Assembly: GCA_037953625.1 (NCBI GenBank)
Contig: CM075651.1
Coordinates: forward strand, 104,533,001 to 104,597,000
Length of the DNA: 64,000 nucleotides
Direction: 5' to 3'
DNA from: Crotalaria pallida
Lineage: Eukaryota; Streptophyta; Magnoliopsida; Fabales; Fabaceae
Shown: piece by piece, positions 13,138 through 26,067 of the stretch
How the letters are laid out: the number at the start of each line of letters is the position of its first letter
How positions within the stretch are numbered: the first letter of the stretch is position 1
The notes under the pieces: generated by a model
What the model was told of the DNA's origin: nothing
The model's database searches: none
The model's input: the letters and a program-made list of their open reading frames with translations, nothing else
Position numbers and translations under genes: made by a program

Positions 13138-16100
13138 TGTAAAAGGTCGTATAAGAACCATTAGAATGATCCTAAGCAATGCTTGAGTCCCCAAGGGACA
13201 TAGAGGGTGTAGCATGAGTCCTTGGAGGTTCTAACACGTGTAGAATGGTTAAGAGAGTATTCTAAAGGCTTAGAATGGTCTAGGAATGTGTATTAGGACT
13301 TATAAGAACCATTAGAATGATCCTAAACAATGCTTGAGTCCCCAAGGGACGTTGAGGGTGTAGCATGAGTCCTTGGAGGTTCTAACAAGTGTAGAATGTT
13401 TAAGAGAGTATTCTAAAGGCTTAGAATGGTCTAGGAATGTGTATTAGGACTTATAATAACAATTAGAATGATCCTAAACAATGCTTGAGTCCACAAGGGA
13501 CGTAGAGGGTGTAGCATGAGTCCTTGGAGGTTCTAACAAGTGTAGAATGGTTAAGAAAGTATTCTAAAGGCTTATAATGTTCTAGGAATGTGTATTTGGA
13601 CTTATAATAACCATTAGAATGATCCTAAACAATGCATGGTACCCCAAGGGACGTAGAGGGTGTAGCATGAGTCCTTGGAGGTTCTAACAAGTGTAGAATG
13701 GCTAAGAGAGTATTCTAAAGGCTTAGAATGGTCTAGGAATGTGTATTAGGTCGTATATGAACCATTAGAATGATCCTAAGCAATGCTTGAGTCCCCAAGG
13801 GACATAGAGGGTGTAGCATGAGTCCTTGGAGGTTCTAACAAGTGTAGAATGGTTAAGAGAGTATTCTAAAGGCTTAGAATGGTCTAGGAATGTGTATTAG
13901 GACTTATAAGAACCATTAGAATGATCCTAAACAATGCTTGAGTCCCCAAGGGACGTAGAGGGTGTAGCATGAGTCCTTGGAGGTTCTAACAAGTGTAGAA
14001 TGTTTAAGAGAGTATTCTAAAGGCTTAGAATGGTCTAGGAATGTGTATTAGGACTTATAATAACAATTAGAATGATCCTAAACAATGCTTGAGTCCACAA
14101 GGGACGTAGAGGGTGTAGCATGAGTCCTTGGAGGTTCTAACAAGTGTAGAATGGTTAAGAAAGTATTCTAAAGGCTTATAATGTTCTAGGAATGTGTATT
14201 TGGACTTATAATAACCATTAGAATGATCCTAAACAATGCATGGTACCCCAAGGGACGTAGAGGGTGTAGCATGAGTCCTTGGAGGTTCTAACAAGTGTAG
14301 AATGGCTAAGAGAGTATTCTAAAGGCTTAGAATGGTCTAGGAATGTGTATTAGGTCGTATAAGAACCATTAGAATGATCCTAAGCAATGCTTGAGTCCCC
14401 AAGGGACATAGAGGGTGTAGCATGAGTCCTTGGAGGTTCTAACAAGTGTAGAATGGTTAAGAGAGTATTCTAAAGGCTTAGAATGGTCTAGGAATGTGTA
14501 TTAGGACTTATAAGAACCATTAGAATGATCCTAAACAATGCTTGAGTCCCCAAGGGACGTAGAGGGTGTAGCATGAGTCCTTGGAGGTTCTAACAAGTGT
14601 AAAATGTTTAAGAGAGTATTCTAAAGGCTTAGAATGGTCTAGGAATGTGTATTAGGACTTATAATAACAATTAGAATGATCCTAAACAATGCTTGAGTCC
14701 ACAAGGGACGTAGAGGGTGTAGCATGAGTCCTTGGAGGTTCTAACAAGTGTAGAATGGTTAAGAAAGTATTCTAAAGGCTTATAATGTTCTAGGAATGTG
14801 TATTTGGACTTATAATAACCATTAGAATGATCCTAAACAATGCATGGTACCCCAAGGGACGTAGAGGGTGTAGCATGAGTCCTTGGAGGTTCTAACAAGT
14901 GTAGAATGGCTAAGAGAGTATTCTAAAGGCTTAGAATGGTCTAGGAATGTGTATTAGGTCGTATATGAACCATTAGAATGATCCTAAGCAATGCTTGAGT
15001 CCCCAAGGGACATAGAGGGTGTAGCATGAGTCCTTGGAGGTTCTAACAAGTGTAGAATGGTTAAGAGAGTATTCTAAAGGCTTAGAATGGTCTAGGAATG
15101 TGTATTAGGACTTATAAGAACCATTAGAATGATCCTAAACAATGCTTGAGTCCCCAAGGGACGTAGAGGGTGTAGCATGAGTCCTTGGAGGTTTTAACAA
15201 GTGTAGAATGTTTAAGAGAGTATTCTAAAGGCTTAGAATGGTCTAGGAATGTGTATTAGGACTTATAATAACAATTAGAATGATCCTAAACAATGCTTGA
15301 GTCCACAAGGGACGTAGAGGGTGTAGCATGAGTCCTTGGAGGTTCTAACAAGTGTAGAATGGTTAAGAAAGTATTCTAAAGGCTTATAATGTTCTAGGAA
15401 TGTGTATTTGGACTTATAATAACCATTAGAATGATCCTAAACAATGCATGGTACCCCAAGGGACGTAGAGGGTGTAGCATGAGTCCTTGGAGGTTCTAAC
15501 AAGTGTAGAATGGCTAAGAGAGTATTCTAAAGGCTTAGAATGGTCTAGGAATGTGTATTAGGTCGTATAAGAACCATTAGAATGATCCTAAGCAATGCTT
15601 GAGTCCCCAAGGGACATAGAGGGTGTAGCATGAGTCCTTGGAGGTTCTAACAAGTGTAGAATGGTTAAGAGAGTATTCTAAAGGCTTAGAATGGTCTAGG
15701 AATGTGTATTAGGACTTATAAGAACCATTAGAATGATCCTAAACAATGCTTGAGTCCCCAAGGGACGTAGAGGGTGTAGCATGAGTCCTTGGAGGTTCTA
15801 ACAAGTGTAGAATGTTTAAGAGAGTATTCTAAAGGCTTAGAATGGTCTAGGAATGTGTATTAGGACTTATAATAACAATTAGAATGATCCTAAACAATGC
15901 TTGAGTCCACAAGGGACGTAGAGGGTGTAGCATGAGTCCTTGGAGGTTCTAACAAGTGTAGAATGGTTAAGAAAGTATTCTAAAGGCTTATAATGTTCTA
16001 GGAATGTGTATTTGGACTTATAATAACCATTAGAATGATCCTAAACAATGCATGGTACCCCAAGGGACGTAGAGGGTGTAGCATGAGTCCTTGGAGGTTC

Positions 16101-16157
16101 TAACAAGTGTAGAATGGCTAAGAGAGTATTCTAAAGGCTTAGAATGGTCTAGGAATG
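13138..16157 (+). repeat. Five tandem copies of a 604-bp, four-monomer HOR
   Basis: Copies start at 13,138, 13,742, 14,346, 14,950 and 15,554, exactly 604 bp (4 x 151) apart. Each has the order: gtcgtata monomer with ctaagcaatgc and acatagaggg; gacttataag monomer with aatgtttaag; gacttataataacaa monomer with ccacaaggg and ttaagaaag; tatttggac monomer with gcatggtacc and ggctaag. Copies 2 and 4 share the private variant gtcgtatatgaacc while 3 and 5 have gtcgtataagaacc, which suggests the last step was duplication of a pair (1,208 bp). The first copy has a private tgtaaaagg start and cacgtgtag. Confidence 0.92.
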
Positions 16158-17939
16158 TGTATTAGGACTTATAATAACAATTAGAATGATCCTAAACAAT
16201 GCTTGAGTCCACAAGGGACGTAGAGGGTGTAGCATGAGTCCTTGGAGGTTCTAACAAGTGTAGAATGGTTAAGAAAGTATTCTAAAGGCTTATAATGTTC
16301 TAGGAATGTGTATTTGGACTTATAATAACCATTAGAATGATCCTAAACAATGCATGGTACCCCAAGGGACGTAGAGGGTCTAGCATTAGTCCTTGGAGGT
16401 TCTAACAGGTGTAGAATGGTTAAGAGAGTATTCTAAAGGCTTAGAATGGTCTAGGAATGTGTATTAGGACTTATAAGAACCATTATAATGATCCTAAACA
16501 ATACTTGAGTCCCCAAGGGACGTAAAGGGTCTATCATGAGACCTAGGAGGTTCTAACAGGTGTAGAATGGTTAAAAGTGTATTCTAAAGGCTTAGAATGG
16601 TCTAGGAATGTGTATTAGGACTTATAATAACCATTAGAATGATCCTAAACATTGCTTGAGTCCCCAAGGGACGTAGAGGGTCTAGAATAAGTCCTTGGAG
16701 GTTCTAACAAGTGTAGAATGGTCTAGGAATGTGTATTAGGTCGTATAAGAACCATTAGAATGATCCTAAGCAATGCTTGAGTCCCCAAGGGACATAGAGG
16801 GTGTAGCATGAGTCCTTGGAGGTTCTAACAAGTGTAGAATGGTTAAGAGAGTATTCTAAAGGCTTAGAATGGTCTAGGAATGTGTATTAGGTCGTATAAG
16901 AACCATTAGAATGATCCTAAGCAATGCTTGAGTCCCCAAGGGACGTAGAGGGTGTAGCATGAGTCCTTGGAGGTTCTAACAAGTGTAGAATGGTTAAGAG
17001 AGTATTCTAAAGGCTTAGAATGGTCTAGGAATGTGTATTAGGACTTATAAGAACCATTAGAATGATCCTAAACAATGCTTGAGTCCCCAAGGGACGTAGA
17101 GGGTGTAGCATGAGTCCTTGGAGGTTCTAACAAGTGTAGAATGTTTAAGAGAGTATTCTAAAGGCTTAGAATGGTCTAGGAATGTGTATTAGGACTTATA
17201 ATAACAATTAGAATGATCCTAAACAATGCTTGAGTCCACAAGGGACGTAGAGGGTGTAGCATGAGTCCTTGGAGGTTCTAACAAGTGTAGAATGGTTAAG
17301 AAAGTATTCTAAAGGCTTATAATGTTCTAGGAATGTGTATTTGGACTTATAATAACCATTAGAATGATCCTAAACAATGCATGGTACCCCAAGGGACGTA
17401 GAGGGTGTAGCATGAGTCCTTGGAGGTTCTAACAAGTGTAGAATGGCTAAGAGAGTATTCTAAAGGCTTAGAATGGTCTAGGAATGTGTATTAGGTCGTA
17501 TAAGAACCATTAGAATGATCCTAAGCAATGCTTGAGTCCCCAAGGGACATAGAGGGTGTAGCATGAGTCCTTGGAGGTTCTAACAAGTGTAGAATGGTTA
17601 AGAGAGTATTCTAAAGGCTTAGAATGGTCTAGGAATGTGTATTAGGACTTATAATAACCATTAGAATGATCATAAACATTGCATGGTACCCCAAGGGACG
17701 TAGAGGGTGTAGCATGAGACCTTGGAGGTTCTAACAAGTGTAGAATGGTTAAGAGAGTATTCTAAAGGCTTAGAATGGTCTAGGAATGTGTATTAGGACT
17801 TATAAGAACCATTATAATGATCCTAAACAATACTTGAGTCCCCAAGGGACGTAAAGGGTCTATCATGAGACCTAGGAGGTTCTAACAGGTGTAGAATGGT
17901 TAAGAGAGTATTCTAAAGGCTTAGAATGGTCTAGGAATG
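16158..17939 (+). repeat. Mixed satellite segment with the first 121-bp monomer
   Basis: The four-monomer pattern breaks here. It starts with a repeated ccacaaggg / gcatggtacc pair, then a gtctagcattag monomer, an accattataatg monomer, the first 121-bp monomer (16,611-16,731), and a series of gtcgtata and four-monomer-type copies. A monomer at about 16,573-16,580 has the private variant ttaaaagtg. The segment joins pieces found separately elsewhere and shows no internal HOR of its own. Confidence 0.8.
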
Positions 17940-19631
17940 TGTATTAGGACTTATAATAACAATTAGAATGATCCTAAACATTGCTTGAGTCCCCAAGGGA
18001 CGTAGAAGGTCTAGAATGAGTCCTTGGAGGTTCTAACAAGTGTAGAATGGTCTAGGAATGTGTATTAGGTCGTATAAGAACCATTAGAATGATCCTAAGC
18101 AATGCTTGAGTCCCCAAGGGACATAGAGGGTGTAGCATGAGTCCTTGGAGGTTCTAACAAGTGTAGAATGGTTAAGAGAGTATTCTAAAGGCTTAGGTTG
18201 GTCTAGGAATGTGTATTAGGTCGTATAAGAACCATTAGAATGATCCTAAGCAATGCTTGAGTCCCCAAGGGACGTAGAGGGTGTAGCATGAGTCCTTGGA
18301 GGTTCTAACAAGTGTAGAATGGTTAAGAGAGTATTCTAAAGGCTTAGAATGGTCTAGGAATGTGTATTAGGACTTATAATAACAATTAGAATGATCCTAA
18401 ACATTGCTTGAGTCCCCAAGGGACGTAGAAGGTCTAGAATGAGTCCTTGGAGGTTCTAACAAGTGTAGAATGGTCTAGGAATGTGTATTAGGTCGTATAA
18501 GAACCATTAGAATGATCCTAAGCAATGCTTGAGTCCCCAAGGGACATAGAGGGTCTAGCATTAGTCCTTGGAGGTTCTAACAGGTGTAGAATGGTTAAGA
18601 GAGTATTCTAAAGGCTTAGAATGGTCTAGGAATGTGTATTAGGACTTATAAGAACCATTATAATGATCCTAAACAATACTTGAGTCCCCAAGGGACGTAA
18701 AGGGTCTATCATGAGACCTAGGAGGTTCTAACAGGTGTAGAATGGTTAAGAGAGTATTCTAAAGGCTTAGAATGGTTTAGGAATGTGTATTAGGACTTAT
18801 AATAACAATTAGAATGATCCTAAACATTGCTTGAGTCCCCAAGGGACGTAGAAGGTCTAGAATGAGTCCTTGGAGGTTCTAACAAGTGTAGAATGGTCTA
18901 GGAATGTGTATTAGGTCGTATAAGAACCATTAGAATGATCCTAAGCAATGCTTGAGTCCCCAAGGGACATAGAGGGTGTAGCATGAGTCCTTGGAGGTTC
19001 TAACAAGTGTAGAATGGTTAAGAGAGTATTCTAAAGGCTTAGGTTGGTCTAGGAATGTGTATTAGGTCGTATAAGAACCATTAGAATGATCCTAAGCAAT
19101 GCTTGAGTCCCCAAGGGACGTAGAGGGTGTAGCATGAGTCCTTGGAGGTTCTAACAAGTGTAGAATGGTTAAGAGAGTATTCTAAAGGCTTAGAATGGTC
19201 TAGGAATGTGTATTAAGACTTATAAGAACCATTAGAATGATCCTAAACAATGCTTGAGTCCCCAAGGGACGTAGAGGGTGTAGCATGAGTCCTTTGAGGT
19301 TCTAACAAGTGTAGAATGTTTAAGAGAGTATTCTAAAGGCTTAGAATGGTCTAGGAATGTGTATTAGGACTTATGATAACAATTAGAATGATCCTAAACA
19401 ATGCTTGAGTCCACAAGGGACGTAGAGGGTGTAGCATGAGTCCTTGGAGGTTCTAACAAGTGTAGAATGGTTAAGAAAGTATTCTAAAGGCTTATAATGT
19501 TCTAGGAATGTGTATTTGGACTTATAATAACCATTAGAATGATCCTAAACAATGCATGGTACCCCAAGGGACGTAGAGGGTGTAGCATGAGTCCTTGGAG
19601 GTTCTAACAAGTGTAGAATGGCTAAGAGAGT
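17940..19631 (+). repeat. 846-bp tandem duplication
   Basis: The 121-bp monomers at 17,940 and 18,786 are 846 bp apart, which is six monomers of which two are 121 bp. Flanking private variants repeat at the same spacing: aggcttaggttgg near 18,195 and 19,041, and the attataatg...acgtaaaggg monomer at 17,789 and 18,635. Within the block the 121-bp monomers at 17,940, 18,363 and 18,786 are spaced 423 bp apart, two 151-bp monomers plus one 121-bp. The right limit is approximate. Confidence 0.8.
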
Positions 19632-19812
19632 ATTCTAAAGGCTTTGAATGGTCTAGGAATGTGTATTAGGTCGTATAAGAACCATTAGAATGATCCTAAG
19701 CAATGCTTGAGTCCCCAAGGGACATAGAGGGTGTAGCATGAGTCCTTGGAGGTTCTAACAAGTGTAAAATGGTTAAGAGAGTATTCTAAAGGCTTAGAAT
19801 GGTCTAGGAATG

Positions 19813-19966
19813 TGTATTAGGACTTATAATAACCATTAGAATGATCCTAAACAATGCATGGTACCCCAAGGGACGTAGAGGGTGTAGCATAAGTCCTTGG
19901 AGGTTCTAACAAGTGTAGAATGGCTAAGAGAGTATTATTCTAAAGGCTTAGAATGGTCTAGGAATG
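19813..19966 (+). repeat. 154-bp monomer with a 3-bp insertion
   Basis: This is the only lengthened monomer in the window. It reads agtattattctaaagg where the others read agtattctaaagg, one extra att triplet, consistent with slippage in the tatt run. The change is not shared with any other copy, so it arose after the last amplification of its neighbourhood. Confidence 0.93.
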
Positions 19967-22900
19967 TGTATTATTACTTTTAAGAACCATTAGAATGATC
20001 CTAAACAATGCTTGAGTCCCCAACGGACGTAGAGGGTCTAGCATGAGTTCTTGGAGGTTCTAACAGGTGTAGAATGGTTAAGAGAATATTCTAATGGCTT
20101 AGAATGGTCTAGGAATGTGTATTAGGACTTATAAGAACCATTAGAATGATCCTAAACATTGCTTGAATCCCCAAGGGACATAGAGGGTGTAGCATGAGTC
20201 CTTGGAGGTTCTAACAGGTGTAGAATGGTTAAGAGATTATTCTAAAGGCTTAGAATGGTCTAGGAATGTGTATTAGGTCGTATAAGAACCATTAGAATGA
20301 TCCTAAACAATGCTTGAGTCCCCAAGGGACATAGAGGGTGTAGCATGAGTCCTTGGAGGTTCTAACAAGTGTAGAATGGTTAAGAGAGTATTCTAAAGGC
20401 TTAGAATGGTCTAGGAATGTGTATTAGGACTTATAATAACCATTAGAATGATCATAAACATTGCATGGTACCCCAAGGGACGTAGAGGGTGTAGCATGAG
20501 ACCTTGGAGGTTCTAACAAGTGTAGAATGGTTAAGAGAGTATTCTAAAGGCTTAGAATGGTCTAGGAATGTGTATTAGGACTTATAAGAACCATTATAAT
20601 GATCCTAAACAATACTTGAGTCCCCAAGGGATGTAGAGGGTCTAGCATTAGTCCTTGGAGGTTCTAACAGGTGTAGAATGGTTAAGAGAGTATTCTAAAG
20701 GCTTAGAATGGTCTAGGAATGTGTATTAGGACTTATAAGAACCATTATAATGATCCTAAACAATACTTGAGTCCCCAAGGGACGTAAAGGGTCTATCATG
20801 AGACCTAGGAGGTTCTAACAGGTGTAGAATGGTTAAGAGAGTATTCTAAAGGCTTAGAATGGTCTAGGAATGTGTATTAGGACTTATAATAACCATTAGA
20901 ATGATCCTAAACATTGCTTGAGTCCCCAAGGGACGTAGAGGGTCTAGAATGAGTCCTTGGAGGTTCTAACAAGTGTAGAATGGTCTAGGAATGTGTATTA
21001 GGTCGTATAAGAACCATTAGAATGATCCTAAGCAATGCTTGAGTCCCCAAGGGACATAGAGGGTGTAGCATGAGTCCTTGGAGGTTCTAACAAGTGTAGA
21101 ATGGTTAAGAGAGTATTCTAAAGGCTTAGAATGGTCTAGGAATGTGTATTAGGTCATATAAGAACCATTAGAATGATCCTAAGCAATGCTTGAGTCCCCA
21201 AGGGACGTAGAGGGTGTAGCATGAGTCCTTGGAGGTTCTAACAAGTGTAGAATGGTTAAGAGAGTATTCTAAAGGCTTAGAATGGTCTAGGATTGTGTAT
21301 TTGGACTTATAATAACCATTAGAATGATCCTAAACAATGCATGGTACCCCAAGGGACGTAGAGGGTGTAGCATGAGTCCTTGGAGGTTCTAACAAGTGTA
21401 GAATGGCTAAGAGAGTATTCTAAAGGCTTAGAATGGTCTAGGAATGTGTATTAGGACTTATAAAAACCATTAGAATGATCCTAGACAATGCTTGAGTCCC
21501 CTAGGGACGTAGTGGGTCTAGCATGAGTCCTTTGAGGTTCTAACAGGTGTAGAATGGTTAAGAGAGTATTCTAATGGCTTAGAATGGTCTAGGAATATGT
21601 ATTAGGACTTATAAGAACCATTAGAATGATCCTAAACATTGCTTGAATCCCCAAGGGACGTAGAGGGTGTAGCATGAGACCTTGGAGGTTCTAACAGGTG
21701 TAGAATGGTTAAGAGATTATTCTAAAGGCTTAGAATGTTCTAGGATTGTGTATTTGGACTTATAATAACCATTAGAATGATCCTAAACAATGCATGGTAC
21801 CCCAAGGGACGTAGAGGGTGTAGCATGAGTCCTTGGAGGTTCTAACAAGTGTAGAATGGCTAAGAGAGTATTCTAAAGGCTTAGAATGGTCTAGGAATGT
21901 GTATTAGGACTTATAAAAACCATTAGAATGATCCTAGACAATGCTTGAGTCCCCTAGGGACGTAGTGGGTCTAGCATGAGTCCTTTGAGGTTCTAACAGG
22001 TGTAGAATGGTTAAGAGAGTATTCTAATGGCTTAGAATGGTCTAGGAATATGTATTAGGACTTATAAGAACCATTAGAATTATCCTAAACATTGCTTGAA
22101 TCCCCAAGGGACGTAGAGGGTGTAGCATGAGACCTTGGAGGTTCTAACAGGTGTAGAATGGTTAAGAGATTATTCTAAAGGCTTAGAATGGTCTAGGAAT
22201 GTATATTAGGTCGTATAAGAACCATTAGAATGATCCTAAGCAATGCTTGAGTCCCCAAGGGACATAGAGGGTGTAGCATGAGTCCTTGGAGGTTCTAACA
22301 CGTGTAGAATGGTTTAGAGAGTATTCTAAAGGCTTAGAATGGTCTAGGAATGTGTATTAGGACTTATAAGAACCATTAGAATGATCCTAAACAATGCTTG
22401 AGTCCCCAAGGGACGTTGAGGGTGTAGCATGAGTCCTTGGAGGTTCTAACAAGTGTAGAATGTTTAAGAGAGTATTCTAAAGGCTTAGAATGGTCTAGGA
22501 ATGTGTATTAGGACTTATAATAACAATTAGAATGATCCTAAACAATGCTTGAGTCCACAAGGGACGTAGAGGGTGTAGCATGAGTCCTTGGAGGTTCTAA
22601 CAACTGTAGAATGGTTAAGAAAGTATTCTAAAGGCTTATAAAGTTCTAGGAATGTGTATTTGGACTTATAATAACCATTAGAATGATCCTAAACAATGCA
22701 TGGTACCCCAAGGGACGTAGAGGGTGTAGCATGAGTCCTTGGAGGTTCTAACAAGTGTAGAATGGCTAAGAGAGTATTCTAAAGGCTTAGAATGGTCTAG
22801 GAATGTGTATTAGGTCGTATAAGAACCATTAGAATGATCCTAAGCAATGCTTGAGTCCCCAAGGGACATAGAGGGTGTAGCATGAGTCCTTGGAGGTTCT

Positions 22901-23107
22901 AACAAGTGTAGAATGGTTAAGAGAGTATTCTAAAGGCTTAGAATGGTCTAGGAATGTGTATTAGGACTTATAAGAACCATTAGAATGATCCTAAACAATG
23001 CTTGAGTCCCCAAGGGACGTAGAGGGTGTAGCATGAGTCCTTGGAGGTTCTAACAAGTGTAGAATGGCTAAGAGAGTATTCTAAAGGCTTAGAATGGTCT
23101 AGGAATG
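19967..23107 (+). repeat. Mixed satellite segment with an anchor monomer
   Basis: The tgtattattactttt anchor reappears at 19,967 after 56 monomers without it. It is followed by aatcccc, gtcgtata, gcatggtacc and attataatg monomers, then the 121-bp monomer at 20,873-20,993. The zone also contains the two 453-bp cassettes annotated separately and ends where the 1,480-bp HOR starts. Confidence 0.8.
21296..22201 (+). repeat. Two tandem 453-bp, three-monomer cassettes
   Basis: Copies start at 21,296 and 21,749, each 3 x 151 bp. Order: a ggattgtgtatttgg monomer with gcatggtacc; a gacttataaaaacc monomer with tcctagacaatgc, gtcccctaggg, gtagtgggtc and cctttgagg; and an aatatgtatta monomer with aatcccc and ttaagagatt. 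The middle monomer's combination of variants is found elsewhere only at 42,740. The copies differ at a few bases (for example gaatgatcc versus gaattatcc near 22,080). Confidence 0.9.
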
Positions 23108-24587
23108 TGTATTAGGTCGTATAAGAACCATTAGAATGATCCTAAGCAATGCTTGAGTCCCCAAGGGACATAGAGGGTGTAGCATGAGTCCTTGGAGGTT
23201 CTAACAAGTGTAGAATGGTTAAGAGAGTATTCTAAAGGCTTAGAATGGTCTAGGAATGTGTATTAGGACTTATAATAACCATTAGAATGATCATAAACAT
23301 TGCATGGTACCCCAAGGGACGTAGAGGGTGTAGCATGAGACCTTGGAGGTTCTAACAAGTGTAGAATGGTTAAGAGAGTATTCTAAAGGCTTAGAATGGT
23401 CTAGGAATGTGTATTAGGACTTATAAGAACCATTATAATGATCCTAAACAATACTTGAGTCCCCAAGGGATGTAGAGGGTCTAGCATTAGTCCTTGGAGG
23501 TTCTAACAGGTGTAGAATGGTTAAGAGAGTATTCTAAAGGCTTAGAATGGTCTATGAATGTGTATTAGGACTTATAAGAACCATTATAATGATCCTAAAC
23601 AATACTTGAGTCCCCAAGGGACGTAAAGGGTCTATCATGAGACCTAGGAGGTTCTAACAGGTGTAGAATGGTTAAGAGAGTATTCTAAAGGCTTAGAATG
23701 GTCTAGGAATGTGTATTAGGACTTATAATAACCATTAGAATGATCCTAAACATTGCTTGAGTCCCCAAGGGACGTAGAAGGTCTAGAATGAGTCCTTGGA
23801 GGTTCTAACAAGTGTAGAATGGTCTAGGAATGTGTATTAGGTCGTATAAGAACCATTAGAATGATCCTAAGCAATGCTTGAGTCCCCAAGGGACATAGAG
23901 GGTGTAGCATGAGTCCTTGGAGGTTCTAACAAGTGTAGAATGGTTAAGAGAGTATTCTAAAGGCTTAGAATGGTCTAGGAATGTGTATTAGGTCGTATAA
24001 GAACCATTAGAATGATCCTAAGCAATGCTTGAGTCCCCAAGGGACGTAGAGGGTGTAGCATGAGTCCTTGGAGGTTCTAACAAGTGTAGAATGGTTAAGA
24101 GAGTATTCTAAAGGCTTAGAATGGTCTAGGAATGTGTATTAGGACTTATAAGAACCATTAGAATGATCCTAAAAAATGCTTGAGTCCCCAAGGGACGTAG
24201 AGGGTGTAGCATGAGTCCTTGGAGGTTCTAACAAGTGTAGAATGTTTAAGAGAGTATTCTAAAGGCTTAGAATGGTCTAGGAATGTGTATTAGGACTTAT
24301 AATAACAATTAGAATGATCCTAAACAATGCTTGAGTCCACAAGGGACGTAGAGGGTGTAGCATGAGTCCTTGGAGGTTCTAACAAGTGTAGAATGGTTAA
24401 GAAAGTATTCTAAAGGCTTATAATGTTCTAGGAATGTGTATTTGGACTTATAATAACCATTAGAATGATCCTAAACAATGCATGGTACCCCAAGGGACGT
24501 AGAGGGTGTAGCATGAGTCCTTGGAGGTTCTAACAAGTGTAGAATGGCTAAGAGAGTATTCTAAAGGCTTTGAATGGTCTAGGAATG
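23108..24587 (+). repeat. 1,480-bp HOR, copy 1
   Basis: The unit holds ten monomers, nine of 151 bp and one of 121 bp (23,712-23,832). It carries the private marker tctatgaatgtg (tctagg in nearly all other copies) near 23,552, a gatgtagagggtctagcattag monomer, and the closing gctttgaatgg at 24,567. These markers recur at the same offsets in the next three copies. Confidence 0.92.
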
Positions 24588-26067
24588 TGTATTAGGTCGT
24601 ATAAGAACCATTAGAATGATCCTAAGCAATGCTTGAGTCCCCAAGGGACATAGAGGGTGTAGCATGAGTCCTTGGAGGTTCTAACAAGTGTAGAATGGTT
24701 AAGAGAGTATTCTAAAGGCTTAGAATGGTCTAGGAATGTGTATTAGGACTTATAATAACCATTAGAATGATCATAAACATTGCATGGTACCCCAAGGGAC
24801 GTAGAGGGTGTAGCATGAGACCTTGGAGGTTCTAACAAGTGTAGAATGGTTAAGAGAGTATTCTAAAGGCTTAGAATGGTCTAGGAATGTGTATTAGGAC
24901 TTATAAGAACCACTATAATGATCCTAAACAATACTTGAGTCCCCAAGGGATGTAGAGGGTCTAGCATTAGTCCTTGGAGGTTCTAACAGGTGTAGAATGG
25001 TTAAGAGAGTATTCTAAAGGCTTAGAATGGTCTATGAATGTGTATTAGGACTTATAAGAACCATTATAATGATCCTAAACAATACTTGAGTCCCCAAGGG
25101 ACGTAAAGGGTCTATCATGAGACCTAGGAGGTTCTAACAGGTGTAGAATGGTTAAGAGAGTATTTTAAAGGCTTAGAATGGTCTAGGAATGTGTATTAGG
25201 ACTTATAATAACCATTAGAATGATCCTAAACATTGCTTGAGTCCCCAAGGGACGTAGAAGGTCTAGAATGAGTCCTTGGAGGTTCTAACAAGTGTAGAAT
25301 GGTCTAGGAATGTGTATTAGGTCGTATAAGAACCATTAGAATGATCCTAAGCAATGCTTGAGTCCCCAAGGGACATAGAGGGTGTAGCATGAGTCCTTGG
25401 AGGTTCTAACAAGTGTAGAATGGTTAAGAGAGTATTCTAAAGGCTTAGAATGGTCTAGGAATGTGTATTAGGTCGTATAAGAACCATTAGAATGATCCTA
25501 AGCAATGCTTGAGTCCCCAAGGGACGTAGAGGGTGTAGCATGAGTCCTTGGAGGTTCTAACAAGTGTAGAATGGTTAAGAGAGTATTCTAAAGGCTTAGA
25601 ATGGTCTAGGAATGTGTATTAGGACTTATAAGAACCATTAGAATGATCCTAAAAAATGCTTGAGTCCCCAAGGGACGTAGAGGGTGTAGCATGAGTCCTT
25701 GGAGGTTCTAACAAGTGTAGAATGTTTAAGAGAGTATTCTAAAGGCTTAGAATGGTCTAGGAATGTGTATTAGGACTTATAATAACAATTAGAATGATCC
25801 TAAACAATGCTTGAGTCCACAAGGGACGTAGAGGGTGTAGCATGAGTCCTTGGAGGTTCTAACAAGTGTAGAATGGTTAAGAAAGTATTCTAAAGGCTTA
25901 TAATGTTCTAGGAATGTGTATTTGGACTTATAATAACCATTAGAATGATCCTAAACAATGCATGGTACCCCAAGGGACGTAGAGGGTGTAGCATGAGTCC
26001 TTGGAGGTTCTAACAAGTGTAGAATGGCTAAGAGAGTATTCTAAAGGCTTTGAATGGTCTAGGAATG
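24588..26067 (+). repeat. 1,480-bp HOR, copy 2
   Basis: This copy has the same ten-monomer order as copy 1, with its 121-bp monomer at 25,192-25,312 and gctttgaatgg at 26,047. Private differences visible by eye are accactataatg near 24,909 and gtattttaaag near 25,161. By eye the copies are nearly identical, so the duplication is young compared with the monomer divergence. Confidence 0.92.
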
